Shown here in pieces: positions 20,629 to 31,422 of a stretch of 64,000 nt of DNA (positions are counted from its first letter, which is position 1; each line of letters starts with the position of its first letter). The notes below the pieces were generated by a model. The model was given only the letters and a program-made list of their open reading frames with translations, was not told where the DNA came from and ran no database searches. The translations under genes were made by a program, and so were the position numbers. This stretch comes from Laburnicola sp. R22_1 (taxonomy: Eukaryota; Ascomycota; Dothideomycetes; Pleosporales; Didymosphaeriaceae). The stretch covers positions 3,906,001 through 3,970,000 of the forward strand of contig JACONQ010000005.1 of the NCBI GenBank assembly GCA_014281115.1, read 5' to 3'.

Positions 20629-22108
20629 ATGAGGACCTCACTTTCGCTCTTCGCCCTTGCGGGCTCCGTGACTGCTACGTACGAGTACGGTCCGGGTTAC
20701 CCACACGGAACAGGCTATCCCGCCAGCTCGCCTGTGTATACACCTCCATCATACCCCGTGTACAGCGTATGTATTGTGTCCAGCAACATCATGATCCGCC
20801 ACTGACAAAACATAGCCACCGGCTCCCCCAGCATCATCCTATCCGGCGTCCAAGCCTGAGATATTCACTCCTCCTCCAGCTGGTTCGCACCCAGTGTCGA
20901 CGCCCGGGTACTCCACCCCCGCTGAGGAATCTGTAAGTCACATGATGGTCACAAGACCTACTTGAGCAATTAAGTCACCAGTACTGATTGAGAATAGTCC
21001 TCTTATTCTTACCCTGTGTACACGCCTCCTGGATCCTCTGTCGAAAGCAGCGTCTACACTCCCCCGGCTTACAGCACTGCTCCCCCATACACCCCACCGG
21101 CATACACGCCCCCAGTGCACACTCCTCCTGCGTACTCGCCCGCTCCTGTAAGTCACCTTCTCTCTCTTCTCGCCGACCTCGTCGGGTAGTGATTCTTGCT
21201 TCTATTGCCATCGCTTCCCATTGGCTTGACAGTAGGAGCGAAGAAGCTGAACGGGTCATTTTCTCGGTCTACACTCTTGCCTTCTGGAGAAAGATTTGCA
21301 GCAATACCGAGAATGTATGCTGACGTTCTACCCTAAGCCATCGTACAGTGCCGCTCCTCCGCCCGAGTACAGCCATGCTCCTCCGCCCGAGTACAGCCAT
21401 GCTCCTCCGCCCGAGTACAGCCATACTCCTCCGCCAGTGTACTCTACTGTTCCCCCGCCGGTGTACCCTACTGGTCCCCCGCCAGTGTACTCTACTGTTC
21501 CCCCGCCAGTGTACCCTACTGTTCCCCCGCCAGTGTACCCTACTGTTCCCCCGCCAGTGTACCCTACCTCTCCTCCGACACCGCCCTCTTACAGCACCGT
21601 AATCTGTCCCCCTCCTTACCAAAACACTACGACAAAGTACTCCACGCAAACCACTACCATCACCTCCAAGACCACTGTGACTATCCCCATTACCTCTGTC
21701 ATTACCAGCGGCTACGAGACCCCGGATACGACTATTTCCTACAGCACCACTGTCGTCACCTCGGTCATTACAACGGAGTACCCTGTGCTGCCCACCACGC
21801 TCATCCCTGGCCCAAGCCCTCCTGTCTACACGCCTGAGGTACCTGTACACACACCTGAAGTACCCGCTCCGTCAGTTGCGCCTCCGCCGCCAGGATATTC
21901 AGCTCCTCCTCCCCCCCCGGTTGAGACACCCGTCACTCCTCCCCCGGTTGAGTCTCCCCCACCAGAGGTGCCTGCTCCCTCTACTCCGTCGGTCCCCGAG
22001 GCCTCGACGGCCGCACCGCCGCCTCCCGAGTTCACTGGCGCTGCTTCGGCACAGAAGCCCGTATTCGCTCTGCTCGCGGGTGCCATGGCCATGGCTGCTC
22101 TCGCTTAA
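20629..22108 (+). CDS. secreted, GPI-anchored proline-rich (extensin-like) wall protein
   Basis: Four exons, all phase 0: 20629-20766, 20816-20932, 20998-21147 and 21338-22108, 391 residues. Introns of 49, 65 and 190 bases have donors GTATGT, GTAAGT and GTAAGT. Signal peptide MRTSLSLFALAGSVTA. The body is Pro/Tyr/Thr/Ser repeats: PPAYTPPVHT-like units, three PPPEYSHA/T copies, then about six PPPVYS/PT copies. A Thr-rich stretch follows (TTITSKTTVTIPITSVITS), where O-mannosylation would be expected. The C-terminus has a small-residue site near FTGAASA followed by the hydrophobic PVFALLAGAMAMAALA, a GPI-anchor signal. Role: structural or surface glycoprotein of the cell wall. The repeat block sits in one exon and probably varies in copy number among strains. 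Confidence 0.85.
21338..21590 (+). repeat. 24-bp coding tandem repeats in wall protein
   Basis: Three nearly identical 24-base units encoding PPPEYSHA are followed by about six 24-base units encoding PPPVYS/PT-V/G. They are the repeat core of the GPI protein. The high identity between neighbouring units implies recent expansion or homogenisation. Confidence 0.85.
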
Positions 22109-23545
22109 GAAGCTTCCACTTCTTGATTGTATATTTTTCACCTTCTGCTACACTCCTTGGCTCGCACACAGCGAATTTAACGAACCCTTTTACGAACTTA
22201 ATGGCATAATATTCGTTGAATACCAGGAATGGCACTCTTTCGATGGACCTGACATGGCACACGCTCTCTCAGCAATGAATGGGGTTGGTTGGAATGGGAT
22301 GGGATGGGATGGGATGGGATAAATGGGATATTGGGACGGTCGTAGAGACGGACGGACGGTATACCTTTTTGTAAATTGTTGGGCGATCGGAGGGTAATTT
22401 TGGCTTCATAGCACGTGCAGTTTGAATGCAAATGCCCATTAATTCATACAAACGCTTTTGATCGGCGATATTTCACCGTTTCTTGTTTTGATGTTGTTGG
22501 TTTGCGGATACGTTGGCGGCAATGATTGCACGGCGGTGGTCCCGAGGACATGCGCCGCAATATTGGTACAACGAACGGGTCCAGGCAGCATGGGTCAGTT
22601 GGTGGTGAACGGTCAATGGCGATGAACGAACGGTGTTGCTATGATAGTTGGGCATGGTTGAACCGGTGAGGGTCTTGTCCACTGAGGATCGTATACCACG
22701 GAGTCCTGTGGTCCCCTGGGGGTCAGATGCCAGCAGCGACGCTCACTGCTCATCAGACGAAGCAGCCAGTCCAATGTCAAACAAACCGGTGTTGGGCCGT
22801 CCTCCCCTTGGATTAAAAAAGGCCAGTTTGCTTTCCCCCACCAGTGTGCGAACCATCCGTCGCCTTGTTTTTTTCCTGGCCTCCCATCTCCGCAAAAGAA
22901 CGACCGGTGAGGTGGGCTGGGGGTCGGTTGGTGCAAGGGGCGAATCAGAGGCAGGCGGGGCAGCCACTTGGGCACAGGCACGCGAAACACGACATTGCTC
23001 CCGCTCGTAGTTGTGGTACAGCTGCAGCTGTGAGCTTTTCACCAGCTGGAGGTCTCGTCTGATTCTGGCCCCCGAGCTTTCTTTGGGGTCTGCGTCGCAT
23101 TGCGCGAGTCACGCTGTGGTGCGGTGTGACGACGACGGGGCGCGGGGTAGGGTGGTAGGGGAGGTAGGCAATCTCTTATCATCGCGCCTGGCGCCTGTTT
23201 GTAGCAGCCCCATCGCCTTCATTCTCATGCTTATCCTCATGCTCATGCGCATCCTCATTCTCAATCGTCTACCTTCGATACGAGCAGTATACACACGCTT
23301 AGCGCGCCGGTCAGGGGGCCGTTTTCGCGTTCGCGAGTGGGCGCTACCTTCACCGGAGCCGCTAGCCCTGCGCCCGTCGTGCATTTGTGCGCGCGTCCTC
23401 TCACCGGTCCGGCTTCGTGGGCCAAGACGGAATTCCAGCAGGACCTTTAAGCATAGTGCACGCTGTCTACTTCGTGGGCGTTATCCATTCTCTAGCTGCT
23501 CTACCGTGTGCTTCGCAGGCTCGAAGCGTTGGCCAGCCTGCAGAC
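22109..23545. other. intergenic with (TGGGA)n run
   Basis: 1.4 kb between the wall-protein gene and the prolidase, both on the plus strand. A TGGGA pentamer run lies at 22294-22320. Frames on both strands are short and overlapping. The prolidase promoter and 5' UTR should lie in the right part. Confidence 0.55.
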
Positions 23546-26500
23546 ATGGAGATGCCGTCTGTGGACGCGATGAAGCTTGCCGAGAGACTGCAGGGGCTGC
23601 GGAGGGAGGAGTACTGGCTCCATCTGGAGGCCAAGGGCCCCTTTGAGAAGTATCCAGGTGAGTTCTTTTTGGCCAATTCGATCGAGACATGGTTGCTGAT
23701 GGATGGGTGTAGCCAAGCAACATGCACTGCGGGTGCGGGACAAGCTCGATGTCGGCGAGGGCTTGATCTACCTTCCTGGAGCTCCGGCGCGAAACAACGA
23801 GGACAGCGACATGCCTGCGCCGTTCCGACAGCGGCGGTATTTCTACTACTTGAGCGGGTGTGTTTTCTCCAGGCTTTTCCTTCTCACATGCTGATTGTCA
23901 AAGCTGCAATGAGCCCAGTTGCCATGTGACGTACGACATCAAGCAAGACGTTCTGACTCTGTTCATCCCGCGCATCAACCCTGATCGCGTCTTCTGGAAT
24001 GGGAGAGGCTCAACGCCTGCCGAGGCTCTGGATAAGTACGACGTCGACGAGGTCTTTTACGTGGACCAGCTGGAGTCTTGGATACAAGACTGGTTCTTGC
24101 ATTATCGGTATAACGAGCGTCTCTATGTTTTGCACGAGGAGCAAGTACCCAACCTGCCGCGTTTCCCGTGGCCTCTGGACTCCTCGTCTCTGCTTCCCGC
24201 CATCAATCAATGTCGCATGATCAAGGATGATCACGAGATCAAGTTGATCCGCAAAGCCAACGACATCTCCTCGGAAGCGCATAAGCAGATTCTTGCCAAC
24301 ATCACCAGGTTCAAAAACGAGGCGCAGGTGGAAGGTTTGTTTCTCGACGTCTGCATCTCGAAGCAAGCCAAGCAGCAAGCCTACGACCCCATTGCAGCAT
24401 CGGGCGCCAATGCGGGAACACTGCATTACGATGCCAACAACGAAGACTTTGAAGACCGCCAGCTGATGTGCTTGGACGCGGGGTGCGAATACGAGCTCTA
24501 CGCGTCCGACATCACGCGCACGTTTCCGCTCTCCGGCTCGTGGCCGTCCCAACAGGCTGCGGATATTTATAAGGTTGTCGAGCGTATGCAGGAGAGCTGC
24601 ATTGCGAAGCTCGCCCCTGGTGTGCGCTACCTGGATCTGCATATTTTGGCGCACCAGGTTGCGATAGACGGCTTGTTGCGGCTCGGTATCTTGCACAATG
24701 GCACGCGAGAAGAGATATATAAGGCGGGTACTAGTAAAGCTTTCTTCCCCCATGGGCTGGGCCATCATGTGGGACTAGAGGTCCATGATGTAGGCCAGCA
24801 GGAGCTGATGAGTTTGTACAAGAACCCCAAGTATGAAAAGGTAAGGCGACCAGCTGCGAGAAGTTGTCAGAACGTTGTTGACGCGTTACAGGCACCCTCG
24901 CTGTATCCTGAGGACTTCCATGTCCCAGTGTATGACGCAGATCTGTGCATGGCGCCAACGGATCCGCAAAGCCCACATCTAGAAGAGGGCATGGTCGTCA
25001 CGGTCGAGCCTGGAATGTAAGCTCCCACCATCTCATCTGTACCAGGGTCTTGCTAAAGAATCGTAGCTACTTCTCCGCCTATGTTCTTAGCTATTTCTAC
25101 CTCCCTTCCCCTGTTCATTCCAAATACATAAACACGAAAGTGTTGTACCGTTACTTCCCCGTGGGAGGCGTCCGCATCGAAGACGACCTCCTCATCACCC
25201 GCAGAGGCTACGAGAACCTCACCACGGCTCCAAAGGGCGAGGCTATGCTCGACATGATCCGCAGTCGTGGTGTCAAGCCGCCTTGCGTTACAAGACGTAT
25301 TTCGCCGAGTCTAGTGCCGCAAGTGGGATCAGAGGAACCGCTCCGACGGGCGCCGGGTATTCCGAAACGAGTGGCTGAGCCGTTGCTGAAGCCTGTTGCT
25401 AGGGCGGCGACGGAGCCTGTTAAGAGCACGGCTGGTGCCGAGATGGGCGAGAAGAACACGGAGCGGTTTTGGTGGTTGCACTTTGATGCCAAGCGTACGA
25501 CTGAGCCTGGAAGCAGAAGCCGTGCGCAGAAACAACGACCACTCCGGACTCAGGATGCGCCCTCAGCCCACCACACGAACAGCCAAGTGTCTCTCTGTGG
25601 CAACCGCTCCGAAGGCGTGGAGCACCTCTGGATGGGCTGGCAACAACATGCTTCTGGCGAACCGGCTGCCGCTCGTACAAACTGGAACGAGAAGCCAGCA
25701 CCACGGTGTATGCAGTGCGTCGTTCTTTCCGAGACGGTAGACCGTCTACGAGATACGCTGAGCCGGTCGACGAGAACGTCGCCGAAGCCGCCGAAATCTC
25801 CTCATGCTCCGACGCCGATGCCTTCGACTCTCCCTCCAGCGCTGTCTCCACCTACGGAAAAGGCGCCCGAAATGCGGCAGACGGCTGGCCCTCCAGGTGC
25901 GGCACTTCCACGGGGCATTAATGTACCTACTACTGTTGAGCGCATTCCGCCGTATTCCTCCGAGGAGCCCCTGGATTCCCCGCCCATCAGCAAGACATCC
26001 ATGCCGAGGCCGGGCGTTTGTACATTCCCACCGCCACCCTTCTTTTGCCGTGCTGCTCCTACTCCTGCGCCACGCGCTTTCCCTCCTCCGTCTACAACCT
26101 CAACCTCGCATCCGCCAGTTTTAAAAACCCACCCCTCTTCCTCCTCCTCCTCGGCGCTTCGCAACAGCGTAGACAAAGAACTTCGCAGTAAGATGGACGG
26201 GAATTTGGCGGCTGTTTCTGTGCTGCAAGCGAGGAGGCAACGACAGCGGGGAGTTGCTTTTGAGGAGGAGGAAGAGGAGGAGGAGGGGACACAGGAGGGG
26301 GAAGCGGAAGCGCATCTCAAGGGGTTGAATCCTTGGTTTGCGGATGGTGTGCAAGGGAGGCCGAGGTTGTTTGAGCGTGCGGTGGGGATGGCGCCGTCGA
26401 TGTCTATGGGGATGGGTAGGGCTCGTGCGGTGGAGGGCGTACTTGAGACCGGCCTGCCACTGCCTCATGTGCCGTCTCCAGCTGTGGGTGTTGCTCGTGC

Positions 26501-27128
26501 GATGCCGGACAGGGAAGGCACAACTCGGACGCGGCGTGAAGCCCCCAACAACCGCACCGACACCAAAACTGACACCAAAACCGACACCGACAAAAACAAC
26601 ATCTCCAACTCCAACTTCTCCACGATGCTGCATCACTCCCCCACCCACACGCGTTTCCATAACTACCAGAAACAACAGCACCATCCTCATCAACATCAAC
26701 AAACCACAACCAGCCCCACAACCCCCATTTCCAGCCCCCAACTCTCCAACTTCACCACTCTCCTCAACCACACCCGCGAGCGCGAACGCACTCACGCACA
26801 ACGGGGGGAGGTATCGCCTTGGCGCGCGGCGACTGCTGCTGTTGCGAGTACGGGTATGAGGCTGAGGCGTGTGCACCCTTCGCTTCCGGATTTGAGTCTG
26901 CGGAGGGAGAGGGTTGAGCGTGATGGAGATGGTGGAGCGGCCCCGGATGAGGGTGTGGGTGTGGGTATGGGTGTGGGTGTGAGTGTGCGGGGGGGAGAGG
27001 GAGAGGGAGAGGGAGAGTCTACCGCTGGCGACGATGGGTGCGGGTGCTGCTGGTGCTGGTGCGTTGCGGAGGCGGAGTCAGGCGAGTGCGTCGATGCAGA
27101 TGCAGATGCCGATGCCGATGCCACATAG
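23546..27128 (+). CDS. Xaa-Pro dipeptidase/aminopeptidase (prolidase, M24B) with very long low-complexity tail
   Basis: Five exons join in phase: 23546-23657, 23713-23857, 23904-24840, 24892-25016 and 25067-27128, 1,126 residues. The intron at 24841-24891 is a multiple of three and open, but its splice sites are good (GTAAGG...TTACAG) and removing it joins NPKYEK to APSLYPEDF as in relatives. Pita-bread metallopeptidase: the five metal ligands fit Asp277 (LDAG), Asp288 (SDITRTF), His373 (GLGHH), Glu437 (TVEPG) and Glu478 (GVRIEDD). It cleaves dipeptides or N-termini with Pro at the second position, using Mn/Co. The enzyme proper ends near 507 ([10 protein letters not shown]). A tail of about 620 residues follows, with a [15 protein letters not shown] segment that looks conserved and then Pro, Ser, Glu, Asn/His, Gly/Glu and Asp/Ala tracts. 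The extreme end may be mis-modelled, with an unseen intron or earlier stop. Confidence 0.85.
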
Positions 27129-27771
27129 TAGTAGTGGTGACGCGTCGCGGAATCTAATCTGTGGGGTCGGTGTGAGTGTGACTGGCTGGGCGTGAACGTA
27201 CCTTGTGAGGGACGCTTCATAAGTCTGCGTCTGCGTCTGCGTCTGGGGCCTGTGCCATGTCGCTGGCGAAGGCGTTTGAGGCGCCGTGAGTGTGGTGTCG
27301 GTCAGTTAGTCGGTAGGTAGGTTAGGAGGAAATGGCCGGGTGTGCGTGGCGTTGTGATGCATGATCATGAGACGCCACGACACGATACGATAGGATACGA
27401 TACGACACGATACGATATACGTTTTTTTATATTAATTAATAATAATACTTGGAACTTATTAGTATACGTTACGTTATATGTTAATTTTTATTCTTTTTTC
27501 ATTCTATTTAGCTACTTTATGCATATATTCATTTATTTATTAATTAAGTTAGAATTAGATAAGTTTAAGTAAGTAGAATTTATAGAAAGTAAAGTAAAAT
27601 AAAATAAAATAAGTAAGTAAATAAGATAGAAAAGTATATATATTAGCTTTTAGTTTTAGTTTTTAGTAGTAGTAGTAAGCTCTTTTAGATAAAAGTATAA
27701 ACTATTTTTACTTATTATTTTTTAACTAGTGTACTATATTTAATTACTATTTATTTTATTTTATTAACGTA
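27129..27771. other. AT-rich spacer, compartment boundary
   Basis: Starts with (ACGAT)-like imperfect repeats at about 27375-27415, then becomes strongly AT-rich (27420-27770) with TAAGTAAG, TAAAATAAAA and TAGTAGTAG runs and no gene. It separates the gene-dense left part from the transposon block. Confidence 0.75.
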
Positions 27772-28170
27772 CTTTGCACTCGAGTCGGACACTCCATCGA
27801 GTCGGACACTTTGCCAAGACCCCACCAAAACGTACTATCAGCAATAGTATAACGCGATGCCTCAACCACACAATAAACTACTAGCGTTAAAAGAAGCGCG
27901 TATATAGCTTGCGATTTAGGCTATTAAATAAGACGCGACACTCTCTTAGCGACGCGCTGCAGCTATCTACAACGTCTCTTAAAGTACACTTAGCGACTGA
28001 CGCGCTGGAAAGACGTTTAGACGTAACTGCGCACCTAATAAAATAAGACTTACTATAAGAGAGGAGCAGGCGATTGTGGAGTATATACTCGACCTAGACG
28101 CGCGAGGATTTCCGCCTCGGCTCGATGCTATAAAAGATATGGCTGATTCTTTACTGGCTGCACACCACTA
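27772..28170 (+). mobile_element. 5' fragment of a pogo/Fot1-like DNA transposon (element 1)
   Basis: The left terminal repeat contains TCGAGTCGGACACT twice, at 27780 and 27797 (17-bp period). The likely start is just after a TA at 27770-27771. Beyond it, stop-riddled coding sequence resembles the N-terminus of CENP-B-type transposases and ends with the open EEQAIVEYILDLDARGFPP and DMADSLLAA. It is cut at 28169 by insertion of element 2. I cannot find the rest of it right of 30321, so it is truncated. Confidence 0.75.
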
Positions 28171-30319
28171 CCGTGGGTCACCACCTGGTGCACGGCCCCA
28201 CCTGGTGCACGGCCCCACCTGGTGCACGGTTTCCAGATGCCCACACCCACAACTTTTGCAGCTGTAGAGTCGCATATATATTGTATTATCGCGAGATTTT
28301 TTAGTGGAGGGCTTTTAAGGACCTATTTGATTGATTGGTAACGATAAACTACGTGCGATACCTCTGTGGGAGGCGTACTTTGCGGGTACGCGTGGCAGGG
28401 CCGGGTGTAGGCACCACATCAACTACAGATGATATCCACACCAACATCCTCTGTCTCCTCAGCGACTTGAGGAGGTGGTGCAAAGGCCTTTTGACGGCGT
28501 CTATTACCCTTTTTGGAGAATTGTATATCTTGTTGGAGTTGCTTTTTGGCTTCGCGCGCGATCCTAGCTTCTTCGCGCTGCACGGCCTTCTCGCGCTGTT
28601 CTTAAAGGCGTATTTCTTTGGCCACCTCTCTCATGCGCTGCCTCTCTTCAAGCATAGTAGCCTTCTCCTGCTTCTGCTACTCCCTACGCTTGATCTCCTT
28701 GGACTTCTGTTGTTGTAGTAGCTGCTTGTTGGCATCCTTTTGTGCTTGGCGATCGCGGGCGTCCTTAACTTTGGATGGCGACCAGAATATAGCTCCACTA
28801 TTATACTCCTGTGGTGCCTTAAGTAATAGAGGCCTGCCACGTTGACGGCGCTTCTTCTTATTGACAAAGGCCCCTCTAAGTCGCTCGTTTTCATGCTGGA
28901 GGAGCTGTTTTTGTACAGCCATCACGTGAGTCGTCTGGCTTAGCTGTTGGGAGCGTCAATTGTAGATATCCTCCACTACCTGGCGCAGTAATCGCTCAAT
29001 CTTTCTCCAATCTAAAGCGCTGAGTACGGAAGTAGTACTATCGCTTAATGAGGGCCTCTCAGTCTCCTCTATTTTAAACTTCTTAAGTATAGCCTCTGAG
29101 TCTAACGGCAAAAGCCCTGTGACTTAAAAAGCCGTTAAGATCGTCTTTTCCTTAAACGTTGTATGCCAGGCCTTATAGAACAAGCGGAAGAAGTCTCTTT
29201 TTGTAATCGCGGAGATGCCCTGACAGCTATACATGAACTCGGAGAGCTTGTTTGAGTAGGCAGTTAATAGAGGCTTAAAAAGGCAGACGTTAAGCGGCTG
29301 CAAGGTGTGGGTGGCGTGGGAAGGATAGATAGCCAAAAGAATCCAATTGTTGTTGCAAAACTTAATAAACTCTATCGATATATGTGAGCCATAGCTATTA
29401 AGGATAAGTAAATAATATGATTGTCTTGCCTTTGCTTTTGTTTCGCGATTAAACACCTGTTTAAGCTATAAGAGCCCTAGCTTGTTGTTAGTCCATCTAC
29501 TAGGCGATAAGGCGAAGAAGGTTTTGTGCTTTGTAGGGTCGAAATCCTAAAGCCATAAGTCTTATATCTTGCCAGAAACAGCCTAATAAATTAGCGCAGG
29601 CGTGAGATAGCTGCTGTCAGCGCAAATATAGGCTATTGTAGTTATCCACTCCCTATTGCCGTCCTGGAGTGCTTGTTTCACGCCTCTGTGATTATATTGA
29701 TGGCAGGAGAACACGCGCTTTATTTTTGACAGCACCCTAATTAAGGAGCCCTTCTTATCCATATTGTAGATATTGCGAGCCTCAATATTATACTAAGTTA
29801 TCTTCTAGTCTAGGAGCTTAAAATATAGGGCGTATTTGAAGGCAGAGTTAGCTCTGTGGCGTGTGGAATTAATGCCGGATACCTATTGAGATACAAGCTT
29901 AATGTGATGCCGCGCAATAAAGCGATCAACCTAGTTTTTTCCTGGCTCTTTTCCTGCTATTTCTGCTGCGAAATTCCGTATCATCTCCCTTGTAGGTGGT
30001 AGCCCTCGTACACAGAGCTTATCAATATATTGTACGAGCTCAGTTTCCTGTGTAGAGTTGAGAAGGCGCATATTATCGACTTTCTCCGCATAGCTGCCGA
30101 TAACCCCGCGGTGACGCTTCGACAGCAACGTTCGATCAACACCGTACTTTTTCGCAGTCTAAGTATAATTAGGCTTCTCTCCAAGCTTCAGCGATTTGAA
30201 CGACTCTAGGGCAGCCTCCATTGGGTGTATATTGGTGGTGTAAAGCGATTCTGAAAGTGCGGGAGATTTGGTGTTGGCCGTGCACGAGGTGGGGCCGTGC
30301 ACGAGGTGGTGACCCACGG
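28171..30319 (-). mobile_element. pogo/Fot1-like transposon (element 2), nested in element 1
   Basis: Inverted ends start CCGTGGGTCACCACCT on the left; the right end at 30319 is its complement. TA duplications lie at 28169-28170 and 30320-30321. The inner terminal repeat carries CCACCTGGTGCACGG three times on the left (28181, 28198, 28215) and twice on the right in the CTCGTG variant, always 17 bp apart. 2,149 bp. The differences between the ends are mostly single bases. It encodes a decayed minus-strand transposase. Confidence 0.9.
28345..30221 (-). pseudogene. decayed CENP-B-type transposase of element 2
   Basis: Probable start codon at 30221. N-terminal HTH/CENP-B region: LSKRHRGVIGSYAEK, TQETELVQYIDKLCVRGLPP and REMIRNFAAEIAGK. 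DDE core: TLQPLNVCLFKPL, and YYLLILNSYGSH where active relatives have Asp before the Gly/Ser-x-x-SH. Here it is Asn, a G-to-A change. Basic C-terminal coiled coil: MMAVQKQLLQHENERLR, RRQRGRPLLL and AIFWSPSKVKDARDRQ. Many in-frame stops (TAG, TAA, TGA) fit RIP. It cannot make active transposase. Confidence 0.85.
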
Positions 30320-30321
30320 TA

Positions 30322-31279
30322 ACGATTACAAGAGACCTTAACTTTTACCGACATAACCCAGATTCCACTGCTTGCATTGTCTTAGCCCTCAATCAGTGAA
30401 ACAAACGGCGTTACAAACACTTTGCAGATGACCTTGCTATCTATGTGTGATCTGAGTGTCAGTTGCCCCGGTGACCCTACGGTCCACCGTGCACCTGCTT
30501 AGTCATCGATTCTCTGTTCGTGTACTATAGATAGCTAGTCTCAGCACACACACAATACGATCGACTTTTCTGTCCACTTTTGAGCCCCACTCATCTGTCA
30601 CTGAGAACGATGCTGAGCGATGTAGGAATAAACCACATGTCCTCGAGCGTACTGTCTTGCGCGCATCGTTATCGCACAGCCGACCGTCCTTCATCTTCTT
30701 AATCTAGTTCTGATTGTAGCCGATCTTCGTCACTCGTCGCGAATCACACAGCGTAGCGAAGCCAATCAGAGGTACTTTTAAGAGCACTTAGAATGCAGCT
30801 CCCAGCGCAATAAGTATCTTCGGTATAAGGTGAAAATACCATACTTTGCCTTCTTGAGAATGCATCCCATCCTTGTGATACAAAAATTACCGTTGTGTGT
30901 GACCTTCGTTACCAGTTAAAAGTTAGTAATGCCGTAGTAGGAAATTATCCTCATTAGCGAGTAGGCTCATAGCCTGGCTCTTTTAGGTTCTTGTACACCG
31001 TACAAATGATCAGTCGCCGGTATAGAATCGCCTGATACAAACGACTTGCTCTGATTAGCTTTGCAGCTTCTGCAGCTTGCATAGATTTGCAACATTGCCA
31101 CCCCGGTCGGTACCTCAATCGTAAGCGAGCCACAGACATGGCCAAGGCGTACATAATGACGCAGTAATATATCTTACATAATTTCTGTGTTAGGTGCATA
31201 AGCGTCACCGAAGGTGGTCCTAGCGGCTGTGCTAGAGATTAGCCAAGCGCCCGGTGGAGGCAGCGACTCCGCCATGATC
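30322..31279. other. spacer between element 2 and the LINE
   Basis: About 960 bases with no recognisable gene or transposase, although element 1 would be expected to continue here. The last bases (31280-31293) are the left copy of the LINE target duplication. Confidence 0.55.
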
Positions 31280-31293
31280 TCCACGAGCGCGAT
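31280..31293 (+). repeat. LINE target-site duplication, left copy
   Basis: TCCACGAGCGCGAT, identical to 37256-37269. The two copies bracket the LINE exactly. Confidence 0.9.
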
Positions 31294-31422
31294 GAAAAAC
31301 ACCACAACAGCGAGAATCTCAATTCCTGGAATTAACGCGAAATTCTAGCTGCAAACACCTGCCCTGATCGCCAATTGAATAGCCAGCACCCAGGCGCAGG
31401 AGCCCACTGCGGCTGAGGCGCC

